Assembly: GCA_012512545.1 (NCBI GenBank)
Contig: JAAZDZ010000091.1
Location: 1-5,820, forward strand
Direction of reading: 5' to 3'
Length of the DNA stretch: 5,820 bases
Source: Alcaligenaceae bacterium
Lineage (GTDB): Bacteria; Pseudomonadota; Gammaproteobacteria; Burkholderiales; Burkholderiaceae_B
Below are positions 1 to 5,820 of this stretch, one piece after another. The first letter of the stretch is position 1; every line of letters starts with the position of its first letter. The notes under the pieces were generated by a model that ran no database searches, had not been told where the DNA came from, and worked only from the letters and a program-made list of their open reading frames with translations. The position numbers and the translations under genes are program-made.

Positions 1-256
1 CGAGCAGCGTCTGCAGGGGCAAAACCTGCCCGCCGCCGAACGTGCGGCGTCCATGTTGCGGGCCAATCCGCTATATGTGTTGCGCAATCATCTTGCGCAG
101 GCGGCGATTGATGCCGCCGCCCAGGGCGATGCCAGCGAAATCGAAACACTGTTGTCACTGCTGCGCCAGCCTTACGAGGAGCGCCCCGGCTTTGAGCGCT
201 ATGCTGAACAAGCGCCCGCCTGGGCCGGAAAACTGGCAATCAGCTGCTCCTCCTGA
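1..256 (+). CDS. selO: Protein adenylyltransferase SelO (YdiU family), C-terminal fragment
   Basis: This is the 3' end of a gene that begins before the window; the reading frame starts at base 2 and gives 84 residues before the TGA at 254-256. SelO proteins are pseudokinases that transfer AMP from ATP to hydroxyl side chains of target proteins and are linked to oxidative-stress responses (family knowledge). The kinase-like catalytic core lies outside the window. What is visible is the conserved family tail: the NPLYVLRNHLAQ segment, the QPYEERPGFERYA segment, and a terminal Cys-Ser-Ser. That Cys, third from the end, occupies the position held by selenocysteine in vertebrate SELENOO; here it is encoded as ordinary Cys. 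The next gene, aroC, starts 132 bp downstream and I see no clear terminator between them. Identification rests on tail motifs only, but they are distinctive. Confidence 0.88.
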   Translation, partial: EQRLQGQNLPAAERAASMLRANPLYVLRNHLAQAAIDAAAQGDASEIETLLSLLRQPYEERPGFERYAEQAPAWAGKLAISCSS

Positions 257-310
257 TGGGGGCCGCCACAAACGCGCGTCCCGGCATGGGGCGCCAGGTT
301 CTTGTGTCGC

Positions 311-337
311 TTCACAGGCGCATCGGACAGATACAAT
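311..337 (+). promoter_or_regulatory. Possible sigma70 promoter for aroC
   Basis: A good -10 hexamer, TACAAT (332-337), is preceded by a weak -35 candidate, TTCACA (311-316), with a short 15-bp spacer. It would start transcription near 344 and give a leader of about 45 nt before the aroC start. The -10 matches consensus at five of six positions, but the -35 and spacing are poor, so aroC may instead be read through from selO or use another promoter. Confidence 0.3.
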
Positions 338-388
338 GTTGCATCGTCGCTCTGCCATTTCCACTCTCATCTCTACGAAAATCGCATC

Positions 389-1450
389 ATGTCCGGTAAC
401 TCTTTAGGCAAACTTTTCTGCGTCACGAATTTTGGCGAATCGCATGGCCCGGCCATTGGGGCCGTGGTAGATGGTTGCCCGCCTGGTTTGCCTCTGGACG
501 CTGCCGATATTCAACTCGAACTCGACCGTCGTCGCCCCGGCACATCGCGGCATGTCACCCAGCGTCAGGAAGCCGATCAGGTGGAAATCCTTTCAGGCGT
601 GTACGAAGGCCACACAACGGGCACGCCAGTGGCGCTGCTGATTCGCAACACCGACCAGCGCAGCAAGGATTACGGCAACATTGTGCAAACCTTCCGCCCC
701 GGCCATGCCGATTTTTCCTACTGGAAGAAGTACGGGCGCCGCGACCCTCGCGGCGGTGGCCGCTCTTCCGCACGGCTCACCGCGCCCACCGTGGCGGCAG
801 GGGCGATTGCCAAGAAATGGCTGGCGGCAGAATATGGCGTGCAGATTCGAGGTTACATGAGCCAGTTGGGGCCGATACCCATTCCTTTCCATGCCTGGGA
901 AGACGTCGCAAATAACCCGTTTTTCGCTCCCAATGCCGAAGTGGTTCCGCAGCTGGAAGCCTATATGGACGAATTGCGGCGCGCTGGCGACTCCATTGGC
1001 GCCCGTATTGAAGTCGTGGCTGACAACCTGCCTGCGGGCTGGGGCGAGCCCGTGTACGACAGGCTGGATGCCGATATCGCTCATGCCATGATGGGGCTGA
1101 ATGCGGTCAAGGGGGTTTCGATTGGTGCAGGGTTCGATTGCGTCGCCCAGCGCGGCTCTGAACACGGCGATGAAATCACGCCTGAAGGGTTTCAAAGCAA
1201 TCATGCGGGCGGGGTGTTGGGAGGAATTTCTTCCGGTCAGCCCATTACCGTATCGCTGGCAATCAAGCCGACGTCCAGCATCCGCGTCGAGCGCCGTTCA
1301 GTCACCTTGGATGGCGAGCCGACCACCGTACAGACATTTGGGCGGCACGACCCTTGCGTGGGTATTCGCGCCACTCCTATTGCTGAAGCGCTGCTGGCGA
1401 TTATTCTTATGGATCACGCGTTGCGCCAGCGGGCGCAGCGCGCTGTGTAA
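389..1450 (+). CDS. aroC: Chorismate synthase
   Basis: Chorismate synthase converts 5-enolpyruvylshikimate 3-phosphate to chorismate in the cytoplasm, using reduced FMN as cofactor; this is the last shikimate-pathway step and feeds aromatic amino acids, folate and quinones. The product is 353 residues, close to the roughly 350-360 usual in bacteria. Family signatures are all present: GESHG near residues 16-20 with His19, the RPGHAD motif with His106 (the two conserved catalytic histidines), GGGRSSAR at 122-129, the GLNAVKG segment, [15 protein letters not shown], and [15 protein letters not shown] near the C-terminus. I chose ATG 389 because [10 protein letters not shown] matches the family N-terminus; the open frame extends upstream to a TTG at 302, but those 29 residues look non-coding and cross the promoter candidate. 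The Shine-Dalgarno is weak. The M48 protease gene follows after 29 bp, so the two are probably co-transcribed. Confidence 0.97.
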   Translation: MSGNSLGKLFCVTNFGESHGPAIGAVVDGCPPGLPLDAADIQLELDRRRPGTSRHVTQRQEADQVEILSGVYEGHTTGTPVALLIRNTDQRSKDYGNIVQTFRPGHADFSYWKKYGRRDPRGGGRSSARLTAPTVAAGAIAKKWLAAEYGVQIRGYMSQLGPIPIPFHAWEDVANNPFFAPNAEVVPQLEAYMDELRRAGDSIGARIEVVADNLPAGWGEPVYDRLDADIAHAMMGLNAVKGVSIGAGFDCVAQRGSEHGDEITPEGFQSNHAGGVLGGISSGQPITVSLAIKPTSSIRVERRSVTLDGEPTTVQTFGRHDPCVGIRATPIAEALLAIILMDHALRQRAQRAV

Positions 1451-1479
1451 TCACCTCAAGCATCCAGGTGGGGAAAAAC

Positions 1480-2316
1480 ATGAAGAAAGTACTGAGAATG
1501 AGCCGGCGCATCACAGTGTGGGGCGCGGCACTGACGTTGGCGGCGCTGACTGGCTGCGCTTCGGTGCAGACGACGCAAAGCGGCACCATTGGCGTGGAGC
1601 GCAAGCAGTTCATGGCGACATCCGTGCCTGCTGAGCAACTGCAGCAGACCGCCAACCAGCAATATTCGCAAATGATGGGGCAGGCGCGCGCGCAGGGCGC
1701 GCTGGATGCCAATGCCGCCCAGGTGCGCAGAGTGCAGACCATCACCAACCGCCTGATCGCGCAGGTTGCGGCGTTCCGTCCCGATGCCAGAAGCTGGCCG
1801 TGGGAAGTGCATGTCATCAGTTCTGATGAAGTCAACGCCTGGTGCATGCCTGGCGGCAAAATGGCCATTTATACCGGCCTGATCAATCGCATCAAGCCGA
1901 CAGACGACGAACTGGCTGCCGTGCTGGGGCACGAAATGGCCCACGCTTTGCGTGAGCATTCCCGTGAACAGATCTCCCAACAGATGGCGACTCAGGTGGG
2001 GCTGTCGGTGTTGTCGGCCGTGACAGGCGTGGCGGCAGTGGGCGATCTGGGTTCCGCTCTGACCAACGTTATGTTTACCTTGCCCAATAGCCGCACGCAT
2101 GAATCCGAGGCGGATCTCATCGGCGTGGAACTGGCCGCTCGCGCGGGCTATGACCCGCGCGCCGCGGTTACCCTGTGGCAGAAAATGGCCGCTCTGGGCG
2201 GAGGCAGTGCCCCCCCGGAATTCCTTTCCACACACCCGTCGGCATCGACGCGCAGTGCTGAATTGCAGCGCAATGCCCAGAAAGTCATGCCGCTCTACGA
2301 GGCGGCCAAACGGTAA
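1480..2316 (+). CDS. M48-family zinc metalloprotease, lipoprotein (LoiP/YggG-like)
   Basis: This encodes a 278-residue predicted lipoprotein peptidase. The N-terminus has a basic stretch (KK, RR), a hydrophobic segment at about 13-24 and a lipobox Leu23-Thr-Gly-Cys26, so the mature protein should be lipidated at Cys26; Ala at +2 favours outer-membrane sorting. The M48 zinc site is complete: HEMAH at 151-155 (ligands His151 and His155, catalytic Glu152) and ESEAD at 208-212, where Glu208 is the probable third ligand. The downstream THPS motif is also typical of the family. E. coli LoiP, an outer-membrane quality-control protease, is the closest described type I can name, but orthology is untested. 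ATG 1480 is chosen because AGGTGG (1466-1471) lies 8 nt upstream; GTG 1468 overlaps that site, and ATG 1498 would still keep the signal peptide. It sits 29 bp after aroC. Substrate unknown. Confidence 0.9.
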   Translation: MKKVLRMSRRITVWGAALTLAALTGCASVQTTQSGTIGVERKQFMATSVPAEQLQQTANQQYSQMMGQARAQGALDANAAQVRRVQTITNRLIAQVAAFRPDARSWPWEVHVISSDEVNAWCMPGGKMAIYTGLINRIKPTDDELAAVLGHEMAHALREHSREQISQQMATQVGLSVLSAVTGVAAVGDLGSALTNVMFTLPNSRTHESEADLIGVELAARAGYDPRAAVTLWQKMAALGGGSAPPEFLSTHPSASTRSAELQRNAQKVMPLYEAAKR

Positions 2317-2332
2317 GAGGGTGGTGGGTTCA

Positions 2333-2361
2333 ACTGGTATCCGGTTACTACGGATACCAGT
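2333..2361. repeat. Perfect 11-bp inverted repeat, candidate operator upstream of leuC
   Basis: ACTGGTATCCG (2333-2343) and its exact reverse complement CGGATACCAGT (2351-2361) flank a 7-nt centre. It starts 16 bp after the protease stop codon. It lacks a T-run on either strand, so it is a poor intrinsic terminator. Its centre (2347) is about 62 bp upstream of the predicted leuC transcription start, where activator recognition sites of LysR-type regulators commonly lie. The outer half-site recurs at 2378-2384 and, with one change, at 2392-2398. Which protein binds is unknown. Confidence 0.55.
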
Positions 2362-2374
2362 ATAAATGCTTGTC

Positions 2375-2402
2375 TTGTACCAGTCAGCCACACTGGCATA
2401 AT
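2375..2402 (+). promoter_or_regulatory. Predicted leuC promoter with extended -10 and embedded dyad
   Basis: The -35 candidate TTGTAC (2375-2380) and the -10 CATAAT (2397-2402, five of six matches) are 16 bp apart, and TGG directly before the -10 gives an extended -10 (TGn). Transcription would begin near 2409, about 50 nt before the leuC start. The spacer is almost filled by the imperfect dyad TACCAGT-N7-ACTGGCA (2378-2398; six of the seven pairs match), so a bound regulator would touch both promoter elements. It would be the promoter for leuC-leuD and probably leuB. Confidence 0.55.
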
Positions 2403-2413
2403 GGAATCCATAT

Positions 2414-2427
2414 CCCGGTTTTCCGGG
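2414..2427 (+). promoter_or_regulatory. Leader hairpin before leuC with T-rich tail
   Basis: CCCGG-TTTT-CCGGG forms a 5-bp all-GC stem with a four-base loop, followed by TTTCCTTT (2428-2435). It lies in the predicted leuC leader and could be a weak attenuator or a 5'-end mRNA stabiliser. A second pairing, TGGAATC (2402-2408) with GATTCCA (2439-2445), encloses it and touches the leuC Shine-Dalgarno, but could form only in transcripts started upstream of 2402. The short stem makes efficient termination doubtful. Confidence 0.35.
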
Positions 2428-2459
2428 TTTCCTTTCAAGATTCCAGGAACAAGATCGCC

Positions 2460-3863
2460 ATGCCACAGACTCTCTACGACAAGCTCTGGTCCGCCCATGT
2501 AGTGCACCAGGAATCCGACGGCACCTGTTTGCTGTATATCGACCGCCACCTCGTGCATGAAGTCACGAGCCCGCAGGCTTTTGAAGGCTTGAACATGGCC
2601 GGGCGCAAGCCCTGGCGCATCAGCGCCAACCTGGCGGTTGCCGATCACAACGTCCCGACTGAAGACCGCGCTGCCGGCATCAGCGACCCGGTGTCCCGCC
2701 TGCAGGTCGATACGCTTGACGCAAACTGCGAAAAATACGGCATTACCGAATTCCGCATGAATGATGTGCGCCAGGGGATTGTGCATGTGATCGGGCCTGA
2801 ACAAGGCGCCACACTGCCCGGCATGACCGTCGTCTGTGGCGATTCCCACACCAGCACCCATGGCGCCGTGGGCGCGCTGGCGTTTGGCATCGGCACCTCT
2901 GAAGTTGAACACGTGCTGGCCACCCAGACCCTGCTCATGAAAAAGAACAAGAGCATGCTGATCAAGGTGGAGGGCGAGCTGCCCCTGGGCTGCACCGCCA
3001 AGGATGTTGTATTGCACATCATTGGTCGCATCGGCACGGCCGGCGGCACGGGCTACGCCATTGAATTCGGTGGCAGCACCATTCGTGCATTGTCGGTGGA
3101 AGGCCGCATGACGGTCTGTAATATGGCCATTGAAGCGGGCGCGCGTTCGGGCATGGTGGCGGTGGACGATAAAACCATTGAATACTTCCGCGGCCGTCCT
3201 TACGCGCCAACAGGTCAGGCATGGGACGATGCGGTTGAATACTGGAAGACCCTGCATTCTGATGACGGCGCCCGGTTCGACAAGGTGGTGGAAATCAATG
3301 CCGCCGACATCGCTCCACAGGTGACCTGGGGCACCTCGCCAGAAATGGTGCTCACCATCGAAGACCGCGTGCCCAACCCCGCCAATGAAAGCGACGAAGT
3401 GCGGCGCGGCGGCATGGAGCGAGCTCTTGAATATATGGGTCTGCTGGCGGATACACCGATTTCCGAGATTTCCATTGACAAGGTATTCATTGGTTCCTGC
3501 ACCAATTCCCGCATTGAAGACCTGCGTTCCGCTGCTGAAGTCGTGCGTGGCCGCCGGGTGGCTGACAATGTGAAGCAGGCCATGGTGGTGCCGGGCTCGG
3601 GCCTGGTAAAGCTGCAGGCCGAGCAAGAAGGTCTGGACAAAATCTTCCTGGATGCCGGTTTCGAATGGCGCGAGCCGGGCTGTTCGATGTGTCTGGCCAT
3701 GAATGCCGATCGTCTGGAACCGGGCGAGCGTTGCGCTTCTACGTCCAACCGCAACTTTGAAGGGCGGCAGGGGCAGGGTGGCCGTACTCACCTGGTCAGC
3801 CCCGCCATGGCGGCGGCTGCCGCCGTTGCCGGCCATTTCGTCGACGTTCGCCAATTCGCATAG
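2460..3863 (+). CDS. leuC: 3-isopropylmalate dehydratase, large subunit
   Basis: LeuC is the iron-sulfur subunit of isopropylmalate isomerase, which with LeuD converts 2-isopropylmalate to 3-isopropylmalate in leucine biosynthesis (aconitase family, cytoplasmic). The 467-residue product matches the family length (466 in E. coli). The three [4Fe-4S] cysteines are visible: Cys347 in FIGSCTNSR, and Cys408 and Cys411 in GCSMCLAMN. Other signatures are [14 protein letters not shown] near 123-136 and the [10 protein letters not shown] segment near the C-terminus. ATG 2460 is chosen because [10 protein letters not shown] is the usual N-terminus; the frame stays open upstream to TTG 2370, but that stretch holds the promoter and operator-like dyads. 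AGGA (2445-2448) is the likely ribosome site, with a rather long 11-nt spacer. leuD follows 10 bp later and should be translationally coupled. Confidence 0.97.
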   Translation: MPQTLYDKLWSAHVVHQESDGTCLLYIDRHLVHEVTSPQAFEGLNMAGRKPWRISANLAVADHNVPTEDRAAGISDPVSRLQVDTLDANCEKYGITEFRMNDVRQGIVHVIGPEQGATLPGMTVVCGDSHTSTHGAVGALAFGIGTSEVEHVLATQTLLMKKNKSMLIKVEGELPLGCTAKDVVLHIIGRIGTAGGTGYAIEFGGSTIRALSVEGRMTVCNMAIEAGARSGMVAVDDKTIEYFRGRPYAPTGQAWDDAVEYWKTLHSDDGARFDKVVEINAADIAPQVTWGTSPEMVLTIEDRVPNPANESDEVRRGGMERALEYMGLLADTPISEISIDKVFIGSCTNSRIEDLRSAAEVVRGRRVADNVKQAMVVPGSGLVKLQAEQEGLDKIFLDAGFEWREPGCSMCLAMNADRLEPGERCASTSNRNFEGRQGQGGRTHLVSPAMAAAAAVAGHFVDVRQFA

Positions 3864-3873
3864 GAGCACCATC

Positions 3874-4524
3874 ATGCAAGCATTTACCACGCACAAGGGA
3901 CTGGCCGCTCCACTGGATCGCGCCAACGTAGATACGGATCTCATCATTCCGAAGCAGTTTCTGAAGTCCATCAAGCGCACAGGCTTCGGCCCCAATCTGT
4001 TCGATGAACTGCGTTATCTGGATCACGGCGAGCCGGGCATGGACAACAGCAAGCGGCCGCTCAACCCGGATTTCGTCCTGAACCAGCCGCGTTACGAAGG
4101 CGCGTCCGTTTTGCTGGCGCGCGAAAATTTCGGCTGTGGTTCCAGCCGCGAGCACGCGCCATGGGCGCTGATGCAATATGGCTTCAGGGCCATTATTGCG
4201 CCGTCTTACGCCGATATTTTCTTCAACAACAGTTTCAAGAACGGCCTGTTGCCCATCATCCTGCCTGAAGAACAGGTGGCCCGTCTGTTCGAGGAAGTGG
4301 AAGTCACGCCGGGCTACCAGCTTGAGGTTGACCTGGATCGTCAGGTGGTGATCAAGCCCGATGGCAGCGAGCTTTCATTCGACATCGACCCGTTTCGCAA
4401 GCACTGCCTGCTGAACGGCCTGGACGATATCGGCCTGACGCTTGAAAAATCCGAAAAAATCCGTGAATTCGAAGCGCAACGCCTGGCCCGTTTCCCCTGG
4501 CTGGCTGCCGAGCCAACCGCGTAA
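3874..4524 (+). CDS. leuD: 3-isopropylmalate dehydratase, small subunit
   Basis: LeuD is the swivel-domain partner of LeuC in isopropylmalate isomerase and helps form the substrate site. The 216-residue product has the usual proteobacterial length of just over 200. Visible signatures are [14 protein letters not shown] starting at residue 18, the substrate-loop motif [14 protein letters not shown] (Gly87, Cys88, Gly89, Ser90, Ser91, Arg92, Glu93, His94), and [17 protein letters not shown] shortly after. ATG 3874 is chosen because TAGGAG (3861-3866) lies 7 nt upstream and the protein then starts [10 protein letters not shown], as expected. That ribosome site includes the leuC stop codon TAG, so translation of the two subunits is probably coupled and their amounts balanced. 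An upstream ATG at 3703 in the same frame lies inside leuC and is not used. leuB begins 74 bp downstream across a hairpin. Confidence 0.97.
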   Translation: MQAFTTHKGLAAPLDRANVDTDLIIPKQFLKSIKRTGFGPNLFDELRYLDHGEPGMDNSKRPLNPDFVLNQPRYEGASVLLARENFGCGSSREHAPWALMQYGFRAIIAPSYADIFFNNSFKNGLLPIILPEEQVARLFEEVEVTPGYQLEVDLDRQVVIKPDGSELSFDIDPFRKHCLLNGLDDIGLTLEKSEKIREFEAQRLARFPWLAAEPTA

Positions 4525-4545
4525 ACAGCCGTTCTTTTTGTCTGC

Positions 4546-4579
4546 TGTCCTGTCTGGTTCATTCGCATCAGACAGGACA
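4546..4579 (+). repeat. Strong intercistronic hairpin between leuD and leuB
   Basis: TGTCCTGTCTG (4546-4556) and CAGACAGGACA (4569-4579) are perfect reverse complements; one G-U and one U-A pair can extend the stem to 13 bp around an 8-nt loop. The following sequence, TTAAATTCTC, lacks a proper U-tract, so complete termination is unlikely. A T-run (4535-4539) precedes it. Plausible roles are mRNA stabilisation or processing, or partial termination that lowers leuB relative to leuCD. The leuB Shine-Dalgarno lies about 10 nt beyond it and stays free. Confidence 0.6.
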
Positions 4580-4598
4580 TTAAATTCTCAGGAATATC

Positions 4599-5681
4599 AT
4601 GACCAAGAAAATTGCCATCTTGCCCGGTGACGGGATAGGGCCTGAAATCACCGAGCAGGCGGCCCGCGTGCTGGGCGCGCTGGGGCTGGATATCGAAATG
4701 AGTACCGCCCCCGTGGGCGGGGCGGCTTACGACCAGCACGGCCACCCGCTGCCGCCTTCCACCCTCAAGCTGGCGCAGGAATCCGATGCCATTCTGTTTG
4801 GCGCAGTGGGCGACTGGAAGTACGACAATCTGGAACGCGCTCTGCGCCCCGAACAGGCCATTCTGGGCCTGCGCAAGGCGCTGGGCCTGTTTGCCAACTT
4901 CCGCCCGGCCATTCTTTATCCACAACTGGCCAATGCATCTTCGCTCAAACCGGAAATTGTTTCTGGTCTGGACATCCTGATCGTGCGCGAACTTACCGGC
5001 GATATCTACTTCGGCCAGCCGCGTGGCGTGCGCGAAGTGGCCGACGGCCCCTTCAAGGGCGAACGTCAGGGCTTCGACACCATGCATTACGCGGAATCCG
5101 AAGTGCGTCGCATTGCCCATGTGGCTTTTCAGGCTGCCGCCAAGCGCAAAGGCCGCCTGTGCAGCGTGGACAAAGCCAATGTGCTTGAAACGTCTCAGTT
5201 CTGGCGCGACATCATGATCGACGTGGCGAATGAATACCCCAATGTGGAACTCTCCCACATGTATGTCGATAACGCCGCCATGCAGCTCGTGCGCGCGCCC
5301 AAGGCATTTGACGTAATCGTTACCGGCAACCTGTTCGGCGACATTCTTTCCGACGAAGCGGCGATGCTCACCGGTTCCATCGGCATGTTGCCTTCTGCAT
5401 CGCTCAACGATCGCAATCAGGGCATGTACGAGCCGTCCCACGGCAGCGCGCCGGATATTGCCGGTCAGGGCATTGCCAACCCGTTGGCCAACATCCTGTC
5501 GGTCTCGATGATGCTGCGTTACAGCTTCGCCGAGACAGCCGCAGCGGATGCCATCGAACAGGCCGTCAGTCAGGTGCTGGATCAGGGTCTGCGTACCGGT
5601 GATATCATGGCTGAAGGCTGTCGCCAGGTCGGTACGGCGGAAATGGGCGATGCCGTAGTAGCGGCGCTGAAAAACCTGTAG
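4599..5681 (+). CDS. leuB: 3-isopropylmalate dehydrogenase
   Basis: LeuB oxidises 3-isopropylmalate with NAD+ to 2-isopropyl-3-oxosuccinate, which decarboxylates to 2-ketoisocaproate, the direct leucine precursor. The product has 360 residues, normal for the homodimeric, cytoplasmic family. It begins with the [11 protein letters not shown] motif near residue 8. By comparison with the Thermus enzyme, the catalytic pair is Tyr137 (in TGDIYFG) and Lys192 (in SVDKANVLE), and the metal-binding acids are Asp224, Asp248 and Asp252 (VDNAAM and GDILSDEAA). The adenine-binding region [14 protein letters not shown] follows. ATG 4599 has a good ribosome site, AGGA (4590-4593), 5 nt upstream. It is separated from leuD by 74 bp with a strong hairpin, so it may be expressed from the leuC promoter with separate tuning. 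A terminator-like hairpin follows the stop codon. Confidence 0.97.
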   Translation: MTKKIAILPGDGIGPEITEQAARVLGALGLDIEMSTAPVGGAAYDQHGHPLPPSTLKLAQESDAILFGAVGDWKYDNLERALRPEQAILGLRKALGLFANFRPAILYPQLANASSLKPEIVSGLDILIVRELTGDIYFGQPRGVREVADGPFKGERQGFDTMHYAESEVRRIAHVAFQAAAKRKGRLCSVDKANVLETSQFWRDIMIDVANEYPNVELSHMYVDNAAMQLVRAPKAFDVIVTGNLFGDILSDEAAMLTGSIGMLPSASLNDRNQGMYEPSHGSAPDIAGQGIANPLANILSVSMMLRYSFAETAAADAIEQAVSQVLDQGLRTGDIMAEGCRQVGTAEMGDAVVAALKNL

Positions 5682-5697
5682 TCTGTTGTATTCCCAT

Positions 5698-5724
5698 TTG
5701 CACCCGGCTCAGGCCGGGTGCAGT
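5698..5724 (+). terminator. Probable terminator after leuB
   Basis: CACCCGGC (5701-5708) and GCCGGGTG (5713-5720) form a perfect GC-rich 8-bp stem with a TCAG tetraloop; G5700-C5721, T5699-A5722 and a T-G wobble extend it to 11 pairs. It begins 16 bp after the leuB stop. The tail TTGTCGTG is only modestly T-rich, so termination may be partial or the hairpin may also protect the 3' end. It separates the leu genes from asd. Confidence 0.6.
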
Positions 5725-5737
5725 TGTCGTGAATTCC

Positions 5738-5750
5738 ACCCCATGGGGGT
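5738..5750 (+). promoter_or_regulatory. Short GC hairpin over the asd ribosome-binding region
   Basis: ACCCC (5738-5742) can pair with GGGGT (5746-5750) across an ATG triloop; TTT follows at 5751-5753. The only purine-rich stretch upstream of asd, the G-run at 5745-5749, lies in this hairpin, so it might mask ribosome access. The same bases also contain the palindrome CCCCATGGGG (5739-5748). Functional evidence is lacking and the stem is short. Confidence 0.25.
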
Positions 5751-5759
5751 TTTGCAGTT

Positions 5760-5820
5760 ATGAAACAAGTTGGTCTGATTGGCTGGCGCGGTATGGTGGG
5801 CTCTGTGCTCATGCAACGTA
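5760..5820 (+). CDS. asd: Aspartate-semialdehyde dehydrogenase, N-terminal fragment
   Basis: Only the first 20 codons are in the window; the gene continues past the right edge. The visible residues contain VGLIGWRGMVGSVLMQR, the NADP-binding glycine loop that opens the gammaproteobacterial-type Asd family. The enzyme reduces aspartyl-4-phosphate to aspartate semialdehyde, the branch point to lysine/diaminopimelate, threonine and methionine. ATG 5760 fits the known family start. The ribosome site is unclear: a G-run at 5745-5749 is about 10 nt upstream. The location right after leuB is the common arrangement in Burkholderiales (established knowledge), but the hairpin at 5698-5724 suggests asd has at least partly separate transcription. 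The catalytic Cys and His lie outside the window, so intactness cannot be judged. Confidence 0.93.
   Translation, partial: MKQVGLIGWRGMVGSVLMQR

Noticed and set aside
303..316. TGTG-N6-CACA dyad upstream of aroC resembling a CRP site
   Set aside because: A CRP site needs TGTGA-N6-TCACA, so the half-site spacing here is 2 bp too short; FNR spacing and sequence do not match either.
302..388. In-frame upstream extension of aroC from a TTG codon
   Set aside because: The 29 extra residues do not resemble chorismate synthase, which normally begins close to the LGKLF segment; the stretch contains a promoter-like -10.
1680..1700. CG-rich simple repeat (GCGCGCGC-like) in the protease gene
   Set aside because: It encodes ordinary Ala/Arg/Gln-rich sequence in frame and is explained by codon bias.
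2333..2361. The inverted repeat after the M48 gene as an intrinsic terminator
   Set aside because: The stem is strong, but it is followed by TATAAATGCT rather than a T-run and the opposite strand has no T-run either; an operator role fits better.
2370..2459. In-frame upstream extension of leuC from a TTG codon
   Set aside because: The 30 extra residues do not fit the family N-terminus, and the region holds the promoter and dyads.
1456..2466. A 336-codon open frame on the minus strand opposite the M48 protease
   Set aside because: The + strand protease has a lipobox and full zinc site; the antisense product has low-complexity His/Arg-rich composition and also runs through the leuC promoter region.
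2295..3995. A 566-codon open frame on the minus strand opposite leuC and the start of leuD
   Set aside because: It spans the fully supported leuC gene antisense, its translation is rich in His, Ala, Gly and Arg without a recognisable domain, and long antisense frames are expected opposite GC-rich codon-biased genes.
4341..5441. A 366-codon open frame on the minus strand opposite leuD and leuB
   Set aside because: Same antisense shadow pattern; no recognisable family motif and the + strand genes have intact catalytic residues.

Overview
This looks like ordinary chromosomal DNA from a GC-rich betaproteobacterium. The order leuC-leuD-leuB-asd is typical of Burkholderiales, and protein character plus moderate-to-high GC suggest an Alcaligenaceae-like member (Bordetella, Achromobacter or Advenella relatives). 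That taxonomic placement is inference; no search was run. All recognised genes lie on the + strand, and every complete gene has normal family length with its catalytic residues intact. I see no mobile element, CRISPR array, tRNA or rRNA.

Layout: the window opens with the last 84 codons of selO (protein adenylyltransferase). A 132-bp gap with a possible weak promoter follows, then aroC (chorismate synthase, last step of the shikimate pathway). Only 29 bp later comes a lipoprotein zinc protease of family M48, probably co-transcribed with aroC. A 143-bp non-coding region separates it from the leucine genes leuC, leuD and leuB. LeuC and LeuD form isopropylmalate isomerase and LeuB is 3-isopropylmalate dehydrogenase, so the three genes cover the two steps from 2-isopropylmalate to 2-ketoisocaproate (with spontaneous decarboxylation). 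leuC and leuD are tightly coupled, with 10 bp between them and the leuD Shine-Dalgarno overlapping the leuC stop. A strong hairpin lies in the 74-bp leuD-leuB gap. After leuB there is a terminator-like hairpin, then the first 20 codons of asd (aspartate-semialdehyde dehydrogenase), which leave the window at the right edge.

The most informative non-coding part is 2317-2459, upstream of leuC. It holds a perfect 11-bp inverted repeat (2333-2361), a second dyad built from the same half-site ACTGGTA/TACCAGT (2378-2398), and a good sigma70-type promoter with an extended -10 (2375-2402) whose spacer is occupied by the second dyad. A GC hairpin with a T-rich tail (2414-2427) follows before the leuC start. 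The geometry suggests a regulator-controlled leucine promoter, with the upstream site centred near -62 and the second near -21, as is common for LysR-type regulators. The regulator's identity cannot be read from this window. I found no clear evidence of a wholly new system; the leuC control region is the best candidate for something not yet described.
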